DNA from: Candidatus Poseidoniaceae archaeon
GTDB taxonomy: Archaea > Thermoplasmatota > Poseidoniia > Poseidoniales > Poseidoniaceae
Length of the DNA stretch: 59,646 nucleotides
Direction: 5' to 3'
Assembly: GCA_938084675.1 (NCBI GenBank)
Contig: CALKGM010000035.1
Coordinates: forward strand, 1 to 59,646
The translations under genes were made by a program, and so were the position numbers. The notes beneath the pieces were generated by a model. That model was not told where the DNA came from, made no database searches, and saw nothing but the letters and a program-made list of their open reading frames with translations. Shown one piece after another: positions 26,271-36,600 of the stretch (positions within the stretch are counted from its first letter, which is position 1; the number at the start of each line of letters is the position of its first letter).

Positions 26271-29200
26271 ATGAACCGAGATATGTGGAAGACTGCCTTC
26301 GTCGCCGTTTTGTTTCTTCTCACTCCAATGCTAAACCAGGTCGGCCCAACTCCTGTCCTCGGCGAAGAGGACACGTACAAGAACAGTTCAACGGGAAATC
26401 TTTCAATTGTGGACGTCCCGAACTACCGCATTGGAGACAAATGGGTCTATGAAACCAAATTCGACGTCGCTCAGCTAATCGCGCAGGCAAATGTATCCGC
26501 ATCCCTCAACACGCTCACTGGAGATACTGCAAATACCGTCACGGACATCATCTATGAAACTGATGAGAACGGTGATACGGTTTTGGCCTACGAGATCACC
26601 ATTTCTGGTTCGTTCAGTTCTGGAAATAGCGGAGCCACTCTTGAGGGGACCAGCGGTCGTTTGGAAATTGATTATGAAGGCGTTGATATTTTGAGAGCGC
26701 GAGACCTTGCAACTATGGAATCAAATTTCAATCTTGATGTCACCTTTGCTCCATTCAATCTCGGCTTCCTGAGCTTCACATTGGGTGATATCAACTTTGA
26801 TAACAGTTACACTCCTGCGAAGGAAAAGCATGATTTTCCTCTTAGAAACGGTGACCAGTGGTACATGCCCTTTGAAGCAGAAACCGTTGTAACAGGAAGT
26901 TCAGATTACTTCGACCCATCGGAATTCGACTCCGTGGAAGATGAAAACAACTCGTGGCAGGTCATCAAAAACGAACCCCCCAGCGAGGACAGCATCACAC
27001 CTCAATACACAGGTTGCGATGATTCTTACAAGATCGCAGAATGGAATGAAACAGGTGTCAATACTGGATTTAACTGGTATTGCCCTGATGTAAGAGGTAG
27101 CGTTTGGAACCGAATCATCAATCCTGCTGGATTTACCATTGATTGGCTGTTGAAAACGTACAACCCAAGCGACTCAAACAGCGTCATCCCCGGCTCGTCG
27201 CCTGGTGGCCGTAATACGAATCTCAATGTTGCTACAGCATACTCAGCAACCCTCCCGGATTCAATTGAAACAATCAGCGTGGACTACAACGTTGCAGGCT
27301 CACCACCAAATCCGATAGCGAATACAAACCTGCAATTGCGATATGAAATCGCTGGAACAATCCTTAACCCAACAACGGACCAGAATGGAATAGCCCAGAT
27401 TTCTCTCAATGTATCCAATATGAAGGATATGACGCCAAGTAGTGACGACCATACCAGCAACGGAGTCGTCGTTTACGACCCCGCCACAAAAATCGTTGGT
27501 GCTGCAACTGTAGTTCAAGACCTCAGCGTTGTTGGGATTGACCTCATTGCTCAGTCGTCATCGGTCATCGTAGAACGTACGCGAAACGGTGTTACCTCAA
27601 CGCTCGGAGCATCGATTGGTTACAATGCTCTCCCCGGAGACATGATGATGTTTTCACTACCTGCTCAAAATCGTGGCGTACTCACCTCTCCAGCAACATA
27701 CATGGAAATTGAGACACCTGATGGAGTCACATACCGAGAACCGTTAACAGCCATTGGGCCGTATTCAGAAGAGCGAGTCATCGTCAACTGGGCAGTCCCT
27801 GAGGAACTAGCAGTGGGAGTTAAGAATCTCAAATTCACAGTGGACCCAGACATGAACGTGACGGCCGACACCAACAAGACGAACAATGATGCAACCATTG
27901 GAATTTTCATTGGTCGCGCCCCAACCGCTCTTCTTGAGGCAAGTGAAGGAAAATACACCTTTGAAAACGTCACCCTCAACGCAACAGGTAGTTATGACGA
28001 AGATGGCGGAGAAGTCGATTGTGTCTTTGAGATTGAGTCTCGTGTTGGACTCATTGATGTTATTGAGGCACCGGATTGCTCCACTCATTGGAACTGGTCA
28101 AACAGTGGCACATGGTCTGTTAAGGTCATCGTCATCGACGGAGAATTGGACATTGATGAACTTCAAATCGATGTTGTCGTTTTGAACCGTGCACCTAAAT
28201 TCAACCTTTCTCATGATGCGACTGTCCCCGTGGAACAATCCATTACCATTAGTGCAATTGACATTCAAGATATTGACACATCATCTCCAACTGGGCAGCA
28301 GGTAACCATCTCATGGCCGGGATTGGAATGTGCGGAAGGGTTGACACAGCCCACATGTACCTTCATTCCCACAAGCGAAGGGCCCATGAATATCACAGCC
28401 ATTGCAACCGATGACGATGGCGCCACAACAACGGTAACCAGCCCATTGGACGTGTTGAACATCCCACCAACAATTGGCTTCCCTGAATTATGGACCGGTG
28501 GAGAACAACTGTTGCAGGACGCAAACGGCACCTGGCATCTTGACGAAGACGAAATAGCATTGCTCCGAATCGTAGCCGACGATACGAGCAATGACCAAGG
28601 CACGCTCATTGTAGAGTGGCTCCCCTCTCTTGCCGATGAAAACTGGACCGTCACCAGCATTGGAATCTCCTCATCTGAAGCCGTTGCATGGACAACATCC
28701 GGAATTCATACGTTAAACGTCCGAGCAATTGACAGCGACGGTGCAACATCGGCAACTCAAACTGGCGAAGTCTTGATTCACAACGTCGCACCTGCCGTCA
28801 CAGGATTGCCTGGAAACACTCCGGTGTTTGAAGAGGACAACCTCTCTTTAGAAGTCGTTGCAAGCGATACGGCCTCTGATATTGACACCTTGGAGATTTG
28901 CTGGGACTTTGACGCCATGGCTGACTTGGATAATGACGGAACTAAGGATAACGATTGTGAACTTACGGGAGCATCAATTTCCAAGTCATGGTCAACAACG
29001 GGTGTCCGTTGGATCACCGTCACTGTCACGGATGACGATGGAGCAACTGCAACTCAATCGATGAATGTCAGCGTACTCAATCTGCCACCAACTGCAGTCA
29101 TCACCCTCGGCACCCTTGCAGATAATCTCATGGAGGGAGATAACCTGACCCTGGACGGAACTCAATCTGTTGAGACAGCGGGTGACAAAACGACTCTTAT

Positions 29201-29861
29201 CTACCAGTGGGATGCTTCGTTCTTGGACACTGATTTGGATGGCAACAAGGTTGGAGATGTTGACCACCTCGGCGGAACATGGACCATTGAAGACCTTCCT
29301 GCAGGAACATGGAACATCATACTGACCGTTACCGACGATGATGGTGAATTCCAAACAACAGAACTCTCATTCGTGGTATCTGAAGCGCCTTCTGAAGGAT
29401 TGTTTGAGAGTATATCGGACACGGTAGGGACGACCATGACATATGTCATCTTCATCTTGGGAATCGTGATTGTTGGGCTTGTTGCCTTCTTGCTGTTTAC
29501 AAGAAAGCGTCCCAGTGACGAACTCAAGGGATTCTCTGCCTTTGAACAGCCATTCGAAGCACCGCCCGTCGCTGCAGCCCCGGTAGAAGCCGCACCACAA
29601 CCAACATCGTACGCACCGCAACCCGCTGCCGCTGTTGCTGAGCCAATCTATCAAGCCCCTGAACCGGTCAACACCGGCCCCCCGATTCCAGCAACCGGAC
29701 TTCCAGAAGGATGGAACATGGAACAGTGGAGTTACTACGGAGAACAATGGCTAGCAGCAAATACTGCACCAGCACCCGTCCAACAACCCATAGTTTCTAA
29801 CCCTGCACCAGCACCTGCCTCAACGGAGCTCCAATCGTTGTTGGACGATCTCGACTTTTGA
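26271..29861 (+). CDS. Giant PKD-type surface protein B, paralogue of A
   Basis: 1196 aa, same domain order as the preceding protein: signal peptide, a region beginning DVPNYRIGDKWVYE, a CARDB-like segment, PKD-like repeats (for example ATGSYDEDGGEVDC, TDDDGATTT, TDDDGATAT), a transmembrane helix (YVIFILGIVIVGLVAFLLF) and a long Pro/Ala-rich cytosolic tail containing GLPEGWNMEQWSYYGEQWL. Both share matching cysteines and the HDFPLR/YDFPLR segment, so they arose by tandem duplication. The tail differs: about 60 residues of Pro/Ala linker lie on either side of the motif. It is 47 bp after gene A, likely co-transcribed, with a SepF-like gene 9 bp behind. Confidence 0.82.
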   Translation: MNRDMWKTAFVAVLFLLTPMLNQVGPTPVLGEEDTYKNSSTGNLSIVDVPNYRIGDKWVYETKFDVAQLIAQANVSASLNTLTGDTANTVTDIIYETDENGDTVLAYEITISGSFSSGNSGATLEGTSGRLEIDYEGVDILRARDLATMESNFNLDVTFAPFNLGFLSFTLGDINFDNSYTPAKEKHDFPLRNGDQWYMPFEAETVVTGSSDYFDPSEFDSVEDENNSWQVIKNEPPSEDSITPQYTGCDDSYKIAEWNETGVNTGFNWYCPDVRGSVWNRIINPAGFTIDWLLKTYNPSDSNSVIPGSSPGGRNTNLNVATAYSATLPDSIETISVDYNVAGSPPNPIANTNLQLRYEIAGTILNPTTDQNGIAQISLNVSNMKDMTPSSDDHTSNGVVVYDPATKIVGAATVVQDLSVVGIDLIAQSSSVIVERTRNGVTSTLGASIGYNALPGDMMMFSLPAQNRGVLTSPATYMEIETPDGVTYREPLTAIGPYSEERVIVNWAVPEELAVGVKNLKFTVDPDMNVTADTNKTNNDATIGIFIGRAPTALLEASEGKYTFENVTLNATGSYDEDGGEVDCVFEIESRVGLIDVIEAPDCSTHWNWSNSGTWSVKVIVIDGELDIDELQIDVVVLNRAPKFNLSHDATVPVEQSITISAIDIQDIDTSSPTGQQVTISWPGLECAEGLTQPTCTFIPTSEGPMNITAIATDDDGATTTVTSPLDVLNIPPTIGFPELWTGGEQLLQDANGTWHLDEDEIALLRIVADDTSNDQGTLIVEWLPSLADENWTVTSIGISSSEAVAWTTSGIHTLNVRAIDSDGATSATQTGEVLIHNVAPAVTGLPGNTPVFEEDNLSLEVVASDTASDIDTLEICWDFDAMADLDNDGTKDNDCELTGASISKSWSTTGVRWITVTVTDDDGATATQSMNVSVLNLPPTAVITLGTLADNLMEGDNLTLDGTQSVETAGDKTTLIYQWDASFLDTDLDGNKVGDVDHLGGTWTIEDLPAGTWNIILTVTDDDGEFQTTELSFVVSEAPSEGLFESISDTVGTTMTYVIFILGIVIVGLVAFLLFTRKRPSDELKGFSAFEQPFEAPPVAAAPVEAAPQPTSYAPQPAAAVAEPIYQAPEPVNTGPPIPATGLPEGWNMEQWSYYGEQWLAANTAPAPVQQPIVSNPAPAPASTELQSLLDDLDF

Positions 29862-29870
29862 GGACATAGT

Positions 29871-30443
29871 ATGGCGAATCTGTGGCAGTTCTTTGGATTA
29901 CCTGACCCCGAAGGGAGTACAAGCCGAGAGGCAGCTCCGGCAACGGCGCTTACACCGGCTCCAACACCCGTTCATGTTGAACAAACCACGCTTGAATCAA
30001 TTGAGCCTGCGCCTGTGTTGGCCAGCACCGCCCCGACTTCATCACAGCCAACTCGAGAACGCCTCCAGCCTCCATTGAATTGGACTGGCCCTGTAACGCC
30101 CGATGGAGAACCGTTCCACGACCTCGGACTTCAAACCGGACGCCCACAAGCACTTCCATCCAAGGCCCTGAGATATGTGGCTCCTGATGCCATGAAACGC
30201 ATTCATTCCCAAGCAATACTCCAACGAGTCCTTCAAGGAGATACCGTCATCGTTGATTTGCGGCCATTGGTCCATATGGAAAGCCATCAGATGGCCTGCA
30301 GAAGAGAACTGAAGCACATGGGTGATGAGGCAGGAGTCAACATCTTCTCCCTTGACCAAGAAGATAAATTACTCATGATACCTGGAATCAATGTTGTTGT
30401 TGACATGGAAAAACATGAACTCGGGCTTACGCCGCTGATGTGA
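29871..30443 (+). CDS. SepF-like cell-division protein (FtsZ anchor)
   Basis: 190 aa. It starts with a short amphipathic segment (MANLWQFFGLP) like the membrane-targeting helix of SepF, then a Pro/Ala/Thr-rich linker (about 15-100), then a compact C-terminal domain with VLQGDTVIVDLRPL, a helix (SHQMACRRELKHMGDEAG), and a strand pair (NIFSLDQEDKLLMIPG). This order fits the SepF fold (DUF552), which in archaea tethers FtsZ to the membrane. The assignment rests on layout and motif resemblance, not an alignment. It follows the surface-protein pair by 9 bp and abuts the convergent maf-like gene. Confidence 0.6.
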   Translation: MANLWQFFGLPDPEGSTSREAAPATALTPAPTPVHVEQTTLESIEPAPVLASTAPTSSQPTRERLQPPLNWTGPVTPDGEPFHDLGLQTGRPQALPSKALRYVAPDAMKRIHSQAILQRVLQGDTVIVDLRPLVHMESHQMACRRELKHMGDEAGVNIFSLDQEDKLLMIPGINVVVDMEKHELGLTPLM

Positions 30444-30445
30444 AA

Positions 30446-31057
30446 TCAACCGATGTTGGACAGTTGTTCGAGCAGATCCATTGCCGATTGAGCAAGCCCC
30501 AAAACCACCGATTCGCTACCGTCTACTAAACGAGCATGCTCACCCATCGCCCCGTGAAGATCGTATCCTCCTGCCTTGCCTTTCCAAGAGTTGGACCGGA
30601 TTAAGTCCATCAGGACCTCATCACTGAAGTTTGGAAATTCAACCAGAGCAAACTCACAGAAAAACGTCCACTTTCCCATGAAATGAATCCCAGTAGCGCT
30701 CCAAACCTGATGTCGCCGTCCGGAGAGTCGGTGAAGCATCACAGCGGCTTCCGCTGCGTCACCTGGTTTCCCCATACTGAGCGAATGGTCGTCAGGGTCA
30801 CTGATCATGGTATCTGAGACAATGGTCACCTGAGCGCCAGTGAAGTCTGATATCCCTTCGGCTTTTCGTTTGCATATCGTCAACACCTGATGGTCAACAC
30901 TCCCAATTGGTGGAGTTTCATCGACACCAGGCACCCCCGATTGATGGATTTCAGGGAATAACGGCTCCAACATCACCTTCCGGCGTTCTGAATTCGATGC
31001 CAGCCAAACCTTCACGCTTCGTCCAAGAAGAGGTACAATTTGGTAGTTGCGATTCAT
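30446..31057 (-). CDS. maf: Maf-family nucleoside triphosphate pyrophosphatase
   Basis: Predicted to hydrolyse non-canonical or modified nucleoside triphosphates to monophosphates (Maf/YhdE/YceF). 203 aa from ATG 31057; the longer frame to 31306 overlaps the divergent ATPase gene and is not used. Motifs: LASNSERRKVML near the N-terminus, VSDTMI for the catalytic acid region, GKPGDAAEAAVMLHRLSGR and GKAGGYDLHG. Maf was first linked to septum formation in Bacillus, and here it is convergent with the SepF-like gene, separated by 2 bp. Confidence 0.82.
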   Translation of the reverse strand: MNRNYQIVPLLGRSVKVWLASNSERRKVMLEPLFPEIHQSGVPGVDETPPIGSVDHQVLTICKRKAEGISDFTGAQVTIVSDTMISDPDDHSLSMGKPGDAAEAAVMLHRLSGRRHQVWSATGIHFMGKWTFFCEFALVEFPNFSDEVLMDLIRSNSWKGKAGGYDLHGAMGEHARLVDGSESVVLGLAQSAMDLLEQLSNIG

Positions 31058-31114
31058 GAATCCTAAGGGAGAGGTTGAAGAATTGGAGGGTGCACCGTAG
31101 CGTGAGTGAGCCGT

Positions 31115-31834
31115 ATGAGTGCAATGGAACGAATCCCCACACATATCGAAGGTCTGGATGAAAAAATGCAAGGTGGTATCCCGCAGGGGCACATTTGCAT
31201 CGTCGCAGGGGCATCGGGTGCAATGAAATCCAGCCTTACCTTTTCGATGCTCTACAACGCTGTTCTCTACGGGGAAACAAGTGGAATCTATGTTACCCTT
31301 GAACAAGGGAAAGAATCGCTACGTTCTCACATGGCAAACATGGGAATGAACGTGGATGACCCTCGTGTACGAAATCGAATCGCCATTATTGACCTCGCTG
31401 ACCTTCGCGTCAAACTTGACGAACAGGGCATGAGCAACCGTGTTGATTGGATGGGGCAGCTCATCAAGCAACTGACCTCATACCGAGAGTCAATTGGATT
31501 TGAACTCCTTGTTTTCGACTCACTTGGAGCCTTTTTCACCCTTACCAAAATGGAAAACCCTCGTGATGAAATCTTCCGCCTCTTTGAAGCAACTCGCCGT
31601 TTAGGACTGACCTCATTCTTCATCTGTGAAATGACTGGAGATGACCACAAACAATTTGGTGAATATGGAGTGGAAGATTATCTCTCAGATGGAGTAGTCC
31701 ATCTGGTCATGGAACGTCATGGAGACGATGTCATGCGAAAAATCGGGGTAGTCAAAATGCGTCACACCAACCACTTGTTAGGTTACAAACCGTTCAACTG
31801 GAAAGAAGAAGAGCAGCGATTCACAATTTTGTGA
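31115..31834 (+). CDS. KaiC/GvpD-like RecA-superfamily ATPase
   Basis: 239 aa single RecA-fold domain. It begins like KaiC-family proteins (RIPTHIEGLDEKMQGGIPQG), with a P-loop GASGAMKSSL (residues 32-41) in which Met replaces the usual final glycine before Lys; similar forms occur in archaeal KaiC-like ATPases. Walker B is LLVFDSLGAF. Starts at GTG 31106, ATG 31115 and ATG 31124 are all in frame; 31115 is a compromise. Role is probably regulatory (signalling or motility-type KaiC homologues). It is convergent with glmS, 3 bp apart. Confidence 0.8.
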   Translation: MSAMERIPTHIEGLDEKMQGGIPQGHICIVAGASGAMKSSLTFSMLYNAVLYGETSGIYVTLEQGKESLRSHMANMGMNVDDPRVRNRIAIIDLADLRVKLDEQGMSNRVDWMGQLIKQLTSYRESIGFELLVFDSLGAFFTLTKMENPRDEIFRLFEATRRLGLTSFFICEMTGDDHKQFGEYGVEDYLSDGVVHLVMERHGDDVMRKIGVVKMRHTNHLLGYKPFNWKEEEQRFTIL

Positions 31835-31837
31835 AGT

Positions 31838-33661
31838 TCATTCAACAGTGACCGACTTGGCCAGATTCCTAGGCCTATCGACATCCTTGCCAAGACGTAC
31901 GGCTGTCCTGTACGCCATCAATTGAAGAGGAAGTACCGTAAGCAATGGAGTCAACCAAGGATGAATTTTGGGGATTGCAATTGAAATATCGCCTTCCTCG
32001 GCAATGGCGTCTCCTTTTTCATGGATCAGGATAATTTTCGCACCTCGGGCCTTGCACTCATGTATTGCGAGGAGGGTTTTTTCCTTCAAATGGTCACTAG
32101 GTGCAATAACCACTACCGGGCTTCCATCTTCAAGAAGAGCCATCGGTCCATGTTTCATTTCGCCCGCAGGATATGCAAGGCAGGGAATGTAGGCCAGTTC
32201 CATCAGTTTCAATGCGCCTTCCTTGGCTACGGGGGCTGAAAGACCCCGACCCAAATACAGCACTGACTTAGCTTGAGCGAGAAGGTCTACGGCCTCATCA
32301 ATCGGGCCGACATCTTCGAAATAGGCCTCCATAAGATGTGGGGCCTGTTGGAGTTGTTGAATCAATTCACGGCCTTGTTCTTTTGACATATTGCGGCTAC
32401 GCCCAAGTTGCATAGAAAACACGGTTAATGCGCCAACCATGTTTGTGAAGGCTTTCGTTGAGGCTACCGATTGTTCAGGCCCCGAGTGAATGTAAACGCC
32501 TTGACCGCACAGGCGAGCAATTGTTGAACCGACAACATTGACCACTCCAAAGACTTGGCCTCCCTTCAATTTTATTTCTTTGATTGCAGAAATCGTATCG
32601 GCCGTTTCTCCTGATTGAGAAACAGCGAGATAAATCGCTTTTGGATTGATAATGGGATCGTTATTCCTGTATTCGCTCGCGATGTGGGTCACCGCTGGTA
32701 TGCGAGCCATTTTTTCAATGAGCATTTGACCGATCTCTGCAGCAAATGCAGCGGTTCCACATCCAAGCAATCGGACGTGAGGTGCTTGGACAAGAGTAGA
32801 GTGAGCCAAGCGCATACCACCCAGCCTCCCACTGCCCATTTCACGATCGACCCTGCCGGTAATGCAATGCCTGAGCGCATCGGGTTGTTCATAAATTTCC
32901 TTGTACATGTAGTGGGGAGCATCACCAAGCTCGGATTCAGCCCATGAATCTTCAAGTGTCTGAACATTCGTTTGGATGGAGCGGCCCTGTTTTGAAGCAA
33001 CTTTGATGGAATCTCTTGTGATTGTCGCCATGTCTCCATCCTCAAGGTAAACCACATGTTGGGTGTGCGAGGTCAATGGATGAGGGTCACTGGAAACAAA
33101 CATCTCACCTTTTCCTTGTCCTATGATGAGAGGAGACCCGTTACGCGCACAGACCAAGAGGTCATGGTCATGGAACATAACACAGATGCCCCAAGTACCT
33201 CGGACACGTTTAAGCATTCTACGGACTGAATCCTGAGGGGTTGCGCCAGCCTCCAATTCAAGCCCGATCATATGGGCAAGAACCTCTGAATCTGTTTCAC
33301 TCTTGAGTTCTATTCCCTTGGCGATAAGTTTCGCCCGAAGTAAACGAAAATTTTCAATGATGCCATTGTGTACGAGGAGGACCTTGCCATCGAACGAAGC
33401 ATGTGGATGTGTGTTCTCCTGTGTTACTCCTCCGTGAGTAGCCCAGCGTGTGTGAGCAATACCCATCGTTGAATTTGCTTCAGCGGGCAATACCTGCTTC
33501 AAATCATTGACCTTTCCAACAGTCTTGTGAACGCTAATGGATTTTCCATCGTGGAGTCCGACTCCAGTAGAATCGTACCCTCGGTACTCCAAGCGCCTTA
33601 ATCCCTCAACCAATATGGGTAGCGAACGTTGATGACCAATATAACCAAAAATGCCGCACAT
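31838..33661 (-). CDS. glmS: Glutamine--fructose-6-phosphate aminotransferase (isomerizing)
   Basis: Makes glucosamine-6-phosphate from fructose-6-phosphate and glutamine, the first step to UDP-N-acetyl sugars used for surface glycans. 607 aa, full length. It begins CGIFGYIG after the initiator Met, so Cys2 is the N-terminal glutaminase nucleophile, with RWATHGG and HNGIIENF downstream. Two SIS domains follow (SQSGETADT, GRGLSAPVAKEGALKLMEL). The C-terminus ends in the canonical DRPRNLAKSVTVE. It lies 9 bp behind the subtilase gene on the same strand. Confidence 0.97.
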   Translation of the reverse strand: MCGIFGYIGHQRSLPILVEGLRRLEYRGYDSTGVGLHDGKSISVHKTVGKVNDLKQVLPAEANSTMGIAHTRWATHGGVTQENTHPHASFDGKVLLVHNGIIENFRLLRAKLIAKGIELKSETDSEVLAHMIGLELEAGATPQDSVRRMLKRVRGTWGICVMFHDHDLLVCARNGSPLIIGQGKGEMFVSSDPHPLTSHTQHVVYLEDGDMATITRDSIKVASKQGRSIQTNVQTLEDSWAESELGDAPHYMYKEIYEQPDALRHCITGRVDREMGSGRLGGMRLAHSTLVQAPHVRLLGCGTAAFAAEIGQMLIEKMARIPAVTHIASEYRNNDPIINPKAIYLAVSQSGETADTISAIKEIKLKGGQVFGVVNVVGSTIARLCGQGVYIHSGPEQSVASTKAFTNMVGALTVFSMQLGRSRNMSKEQGRELIQQLQQAPHLMEAYFEDVGPIDEAVDLLAQAKSVLYLGRGLSAPVAKEGALKLMELAYIPCLAYPAGEMKHGPMALLEDGSPVVVIAPSDHLKEKTLLAIHECKARGAKIILIHEKGDAIAEEGDISIAIPKIHPWLTPLLTVLPLQLMAYRTAVRLGKDVDRPRNLAKSVTVE

Positions 33662-33670
33662 TGAAATTCC

Positions 33671-36600
33671 TCATAGGTCAAATGCAGACGAGCAGATTGG
33701 ACACTTGATTCGTTTTAACATCAAATCTTTGACGGTAAACGCCGCATTACATTCTGGACATTGAGCATCCCGCTTTAGTTCAGGTAGAGGCATACCACCT
33801 GGAAGCGGGAGTTCACCGGGTAACGGGAGTGGGGGGAGTTGGCCTGGAAGCGGGAGTTCGTTGGGCAATGGCAGCGGTGGAAGTTGGCCGGGGAGCGGCA
33901 TGGTTGCTACCATCTCTTGCACTTCTCGCCGTTGTTTCCTCTCCATGCGGCGTTGAAGACGAGCATTTCCTTCACCGTCTTGCACTTTACGTTCCAACTC
34001 TTGAGAAAGAGTTGGGTCTTCAATGACAAGTTCATCCTCCATGACCGCATTCATTGAATCCCCTACAACAAGGACTGAATCTTCACTGTCTACCGAGAGG
34101 AGGGGGCCGTCATCGTGTTCGGGCTGAATCATGATCTCAATAGCGTCTTGGTGGCCTTCCGATACAAGTAGAGCATCTTCTTCTTTGGAATGAGACCGTC
34201 TTACGGCAATGATAACACCAACCAGGAAGAGGCTGATGGTGAGGATTGCCCCTGCAAGAATGAGACGTTTTGTTGCATCCGTTCCAGGTAGCGGCCCAAG
34301 AAGTAAATCAAGTATAGTGCTTGATTCAATCGAGTCTTGGTTTCCGGCAAGAGACGCTTGCTTGTAGAGCGAGAACACTCCGTTTGTGGAACTTGAACAA
34401 AGTAATGTGTCCTCTTCCATTGAGCCTATACCGAACAGAATACCGTCAACGAGTAGATTCGATAGGCCCTTTACGGCTTGTCCATCCTCGTCAGCCACGA
34501 GACCCCAGCGTACAACTGGGCCGTAATAATTGGTTTCGTCATGGTAAAGGTAAACTCCTTCAGAACGCACTTGAAGAAGAACCGATGTCGCACCCGGAGA
34601 GAGGAGGTGGTTCGGTTCATTGATCGACCATACCGAATCGGTGACCGCAGAGACTACCCTGGCCGTCCTTCCCATGCCCTCAATCCAAGCCCCAACCAAT
34701 CGGTCTTCTCCATCAACAACAATGACTTCTAACGCAGCTTCACCTACATGATCTCCGACAGATGATTGGAACGTCCACGAAGATTCTGTAAATTCGCCAT
34801 GCGTATACATCAATCCAGCTCGTTTTATGCCGGTAACATCTTCTCTGTATTCGTGGTAGAAGATGTGAAGGTATTCGTTACCTAAAGCCACGCTAAGCGC
34901 GCTTGAATCGGCGTTGCTGATGTCCACATTTGCAAGGACCGTGACGGCATTACCCCATGAAGTACCTCGGTCCGGAGTTGATGATGATAGAACAAAAATC
35001 GATGTAATGTCCTGCCATGAGCCACCTGTTGAAAGGTCACGATGATATCCAGCCAGAACCATCGTCCCATCGTATTCATCAAACGCAAAGCCATGATAGG
35101 TGCCTTCTGTGAGTTTCAAAGGTTGCATGTGATAGTGCTTAGCGGTTGTTTTTCCAGCGGCAGAGATTGACGTCATGGCGATATCTGTCAGCGTGTAACC
35201 TTCTGCATTGATACTTCGTCGACTCCATGCCGCTTGGACCAAACCATCTTCCCGTTGGTAAACGGCTAACTCTCCACCCCAATCGTTTTCGAGCAGAATA
35301 TCCCCTGGCATTGCAAGGGATGAAGAGATTGTACGGACATGAAGTTCTCCGTCCCGAGTTGTAAAGAGCAATCCTCCGTCAGGGAGTCCCACGAATTCAA
35401 GTGGTGTTTCTTTTGTAGCCAATGAAAGTGGGGATTTTGACCCCCCTAGATCGAAGTACCCAACTGTGGCATTGAAATACAGTTTACTATGCTCAAATTC
35501 AACACCTGAACCCGTGAGGGTTGCTCGGTATGAAACCACTCCTGGCTCGGAGACCATATCGGCAAACCGGGCGATGCTATGCCCGGAACCTGTTTCCGAA
35601 CCCGGTACAAGGGTTAGGGTTACATCACTAGGAGAATCCATACCAATATAGAGTCCGGTTTCATAATCTTGCTTCGCAAGACTTACTTTGAGGTTGGTTG
35701 CTTGTGTTTCACCAAGGTTATCCACTCGGATGTTGATATCAAAAGGAACATCAGGGGTTGGGATCACAGGCTTTAATCGGGCTGAGCCAGGTAAAAAGCG
35801 GAGCATAGGTTCAACCGGACGTTCGTCAACTTGGAAGGGAAACGTGTAGGTGTTATCTTCAGGTTTGGGATCGTTTTGTGCATCGGAGGGGTCAATTAGG
35901 ACACTGACTTCATGGGAGCCCGCTTCAGTAGCCCACCAATACAGGGTGGTCTGAACCGATTCCCCTTTGGCAAGGCTGGTGATGTAATCATCAGATGGGT
36001 ATGTGGCCGAGTCCTCTCCTGGCCCATCTAATCGGACATAAATGTCGCTAGCATCCAAATCTCCGCTGTTGCGGATTTCGAAACGAATTTCAAGGATTGA
36101 ACCTTGTAAAGCAGAACTCACCTCAAGGCCATCGTCAAAAACCACCGGTGCTCCCGTGAAGGAGAAATCTGGGGATGGAGGGATATTGTCTACAATATAC
36201 GACCGCATGGAGATGTTGCTTTTGATACCAGAGGCATTGATTGCCCGGATCTTGATGTCTACTTGTCCATCATCAGAGGCGGTTGAGTCCCAATTGAAGT
36301 ACCAGTTTACGCTTTTTCCATCTTCATTGGAAACATCAGTTCCAAAGGTCCAATCTCCACGATCAATTTTGAACTCAATGCGCTCTGCCTCAGTTCCTTC
36401 AACCATGCCTGTAAATTCAACAAGTCCGGATAATTTTGTCCCTAATGAGGGGCCTGTGAAATTGATGCCCATGTCTACAATAAGATTCTCATCTGTCGCT
36501 TCCCCTCCACATTCATCGGCCCCTAAAACAAAGTCAAGGGCGCAAGCAGCATCAACAAGTCCAAAGCCCCACTTGTCATTCCAACGGTCTGAAACCGATG

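Noticed and set aside
30446-31306. Longer N-terminus of the Maf-like gene
   Set aside because: Bases beyond 31057 overlap the divergent ATPase, and the extra residues look like its antisense.
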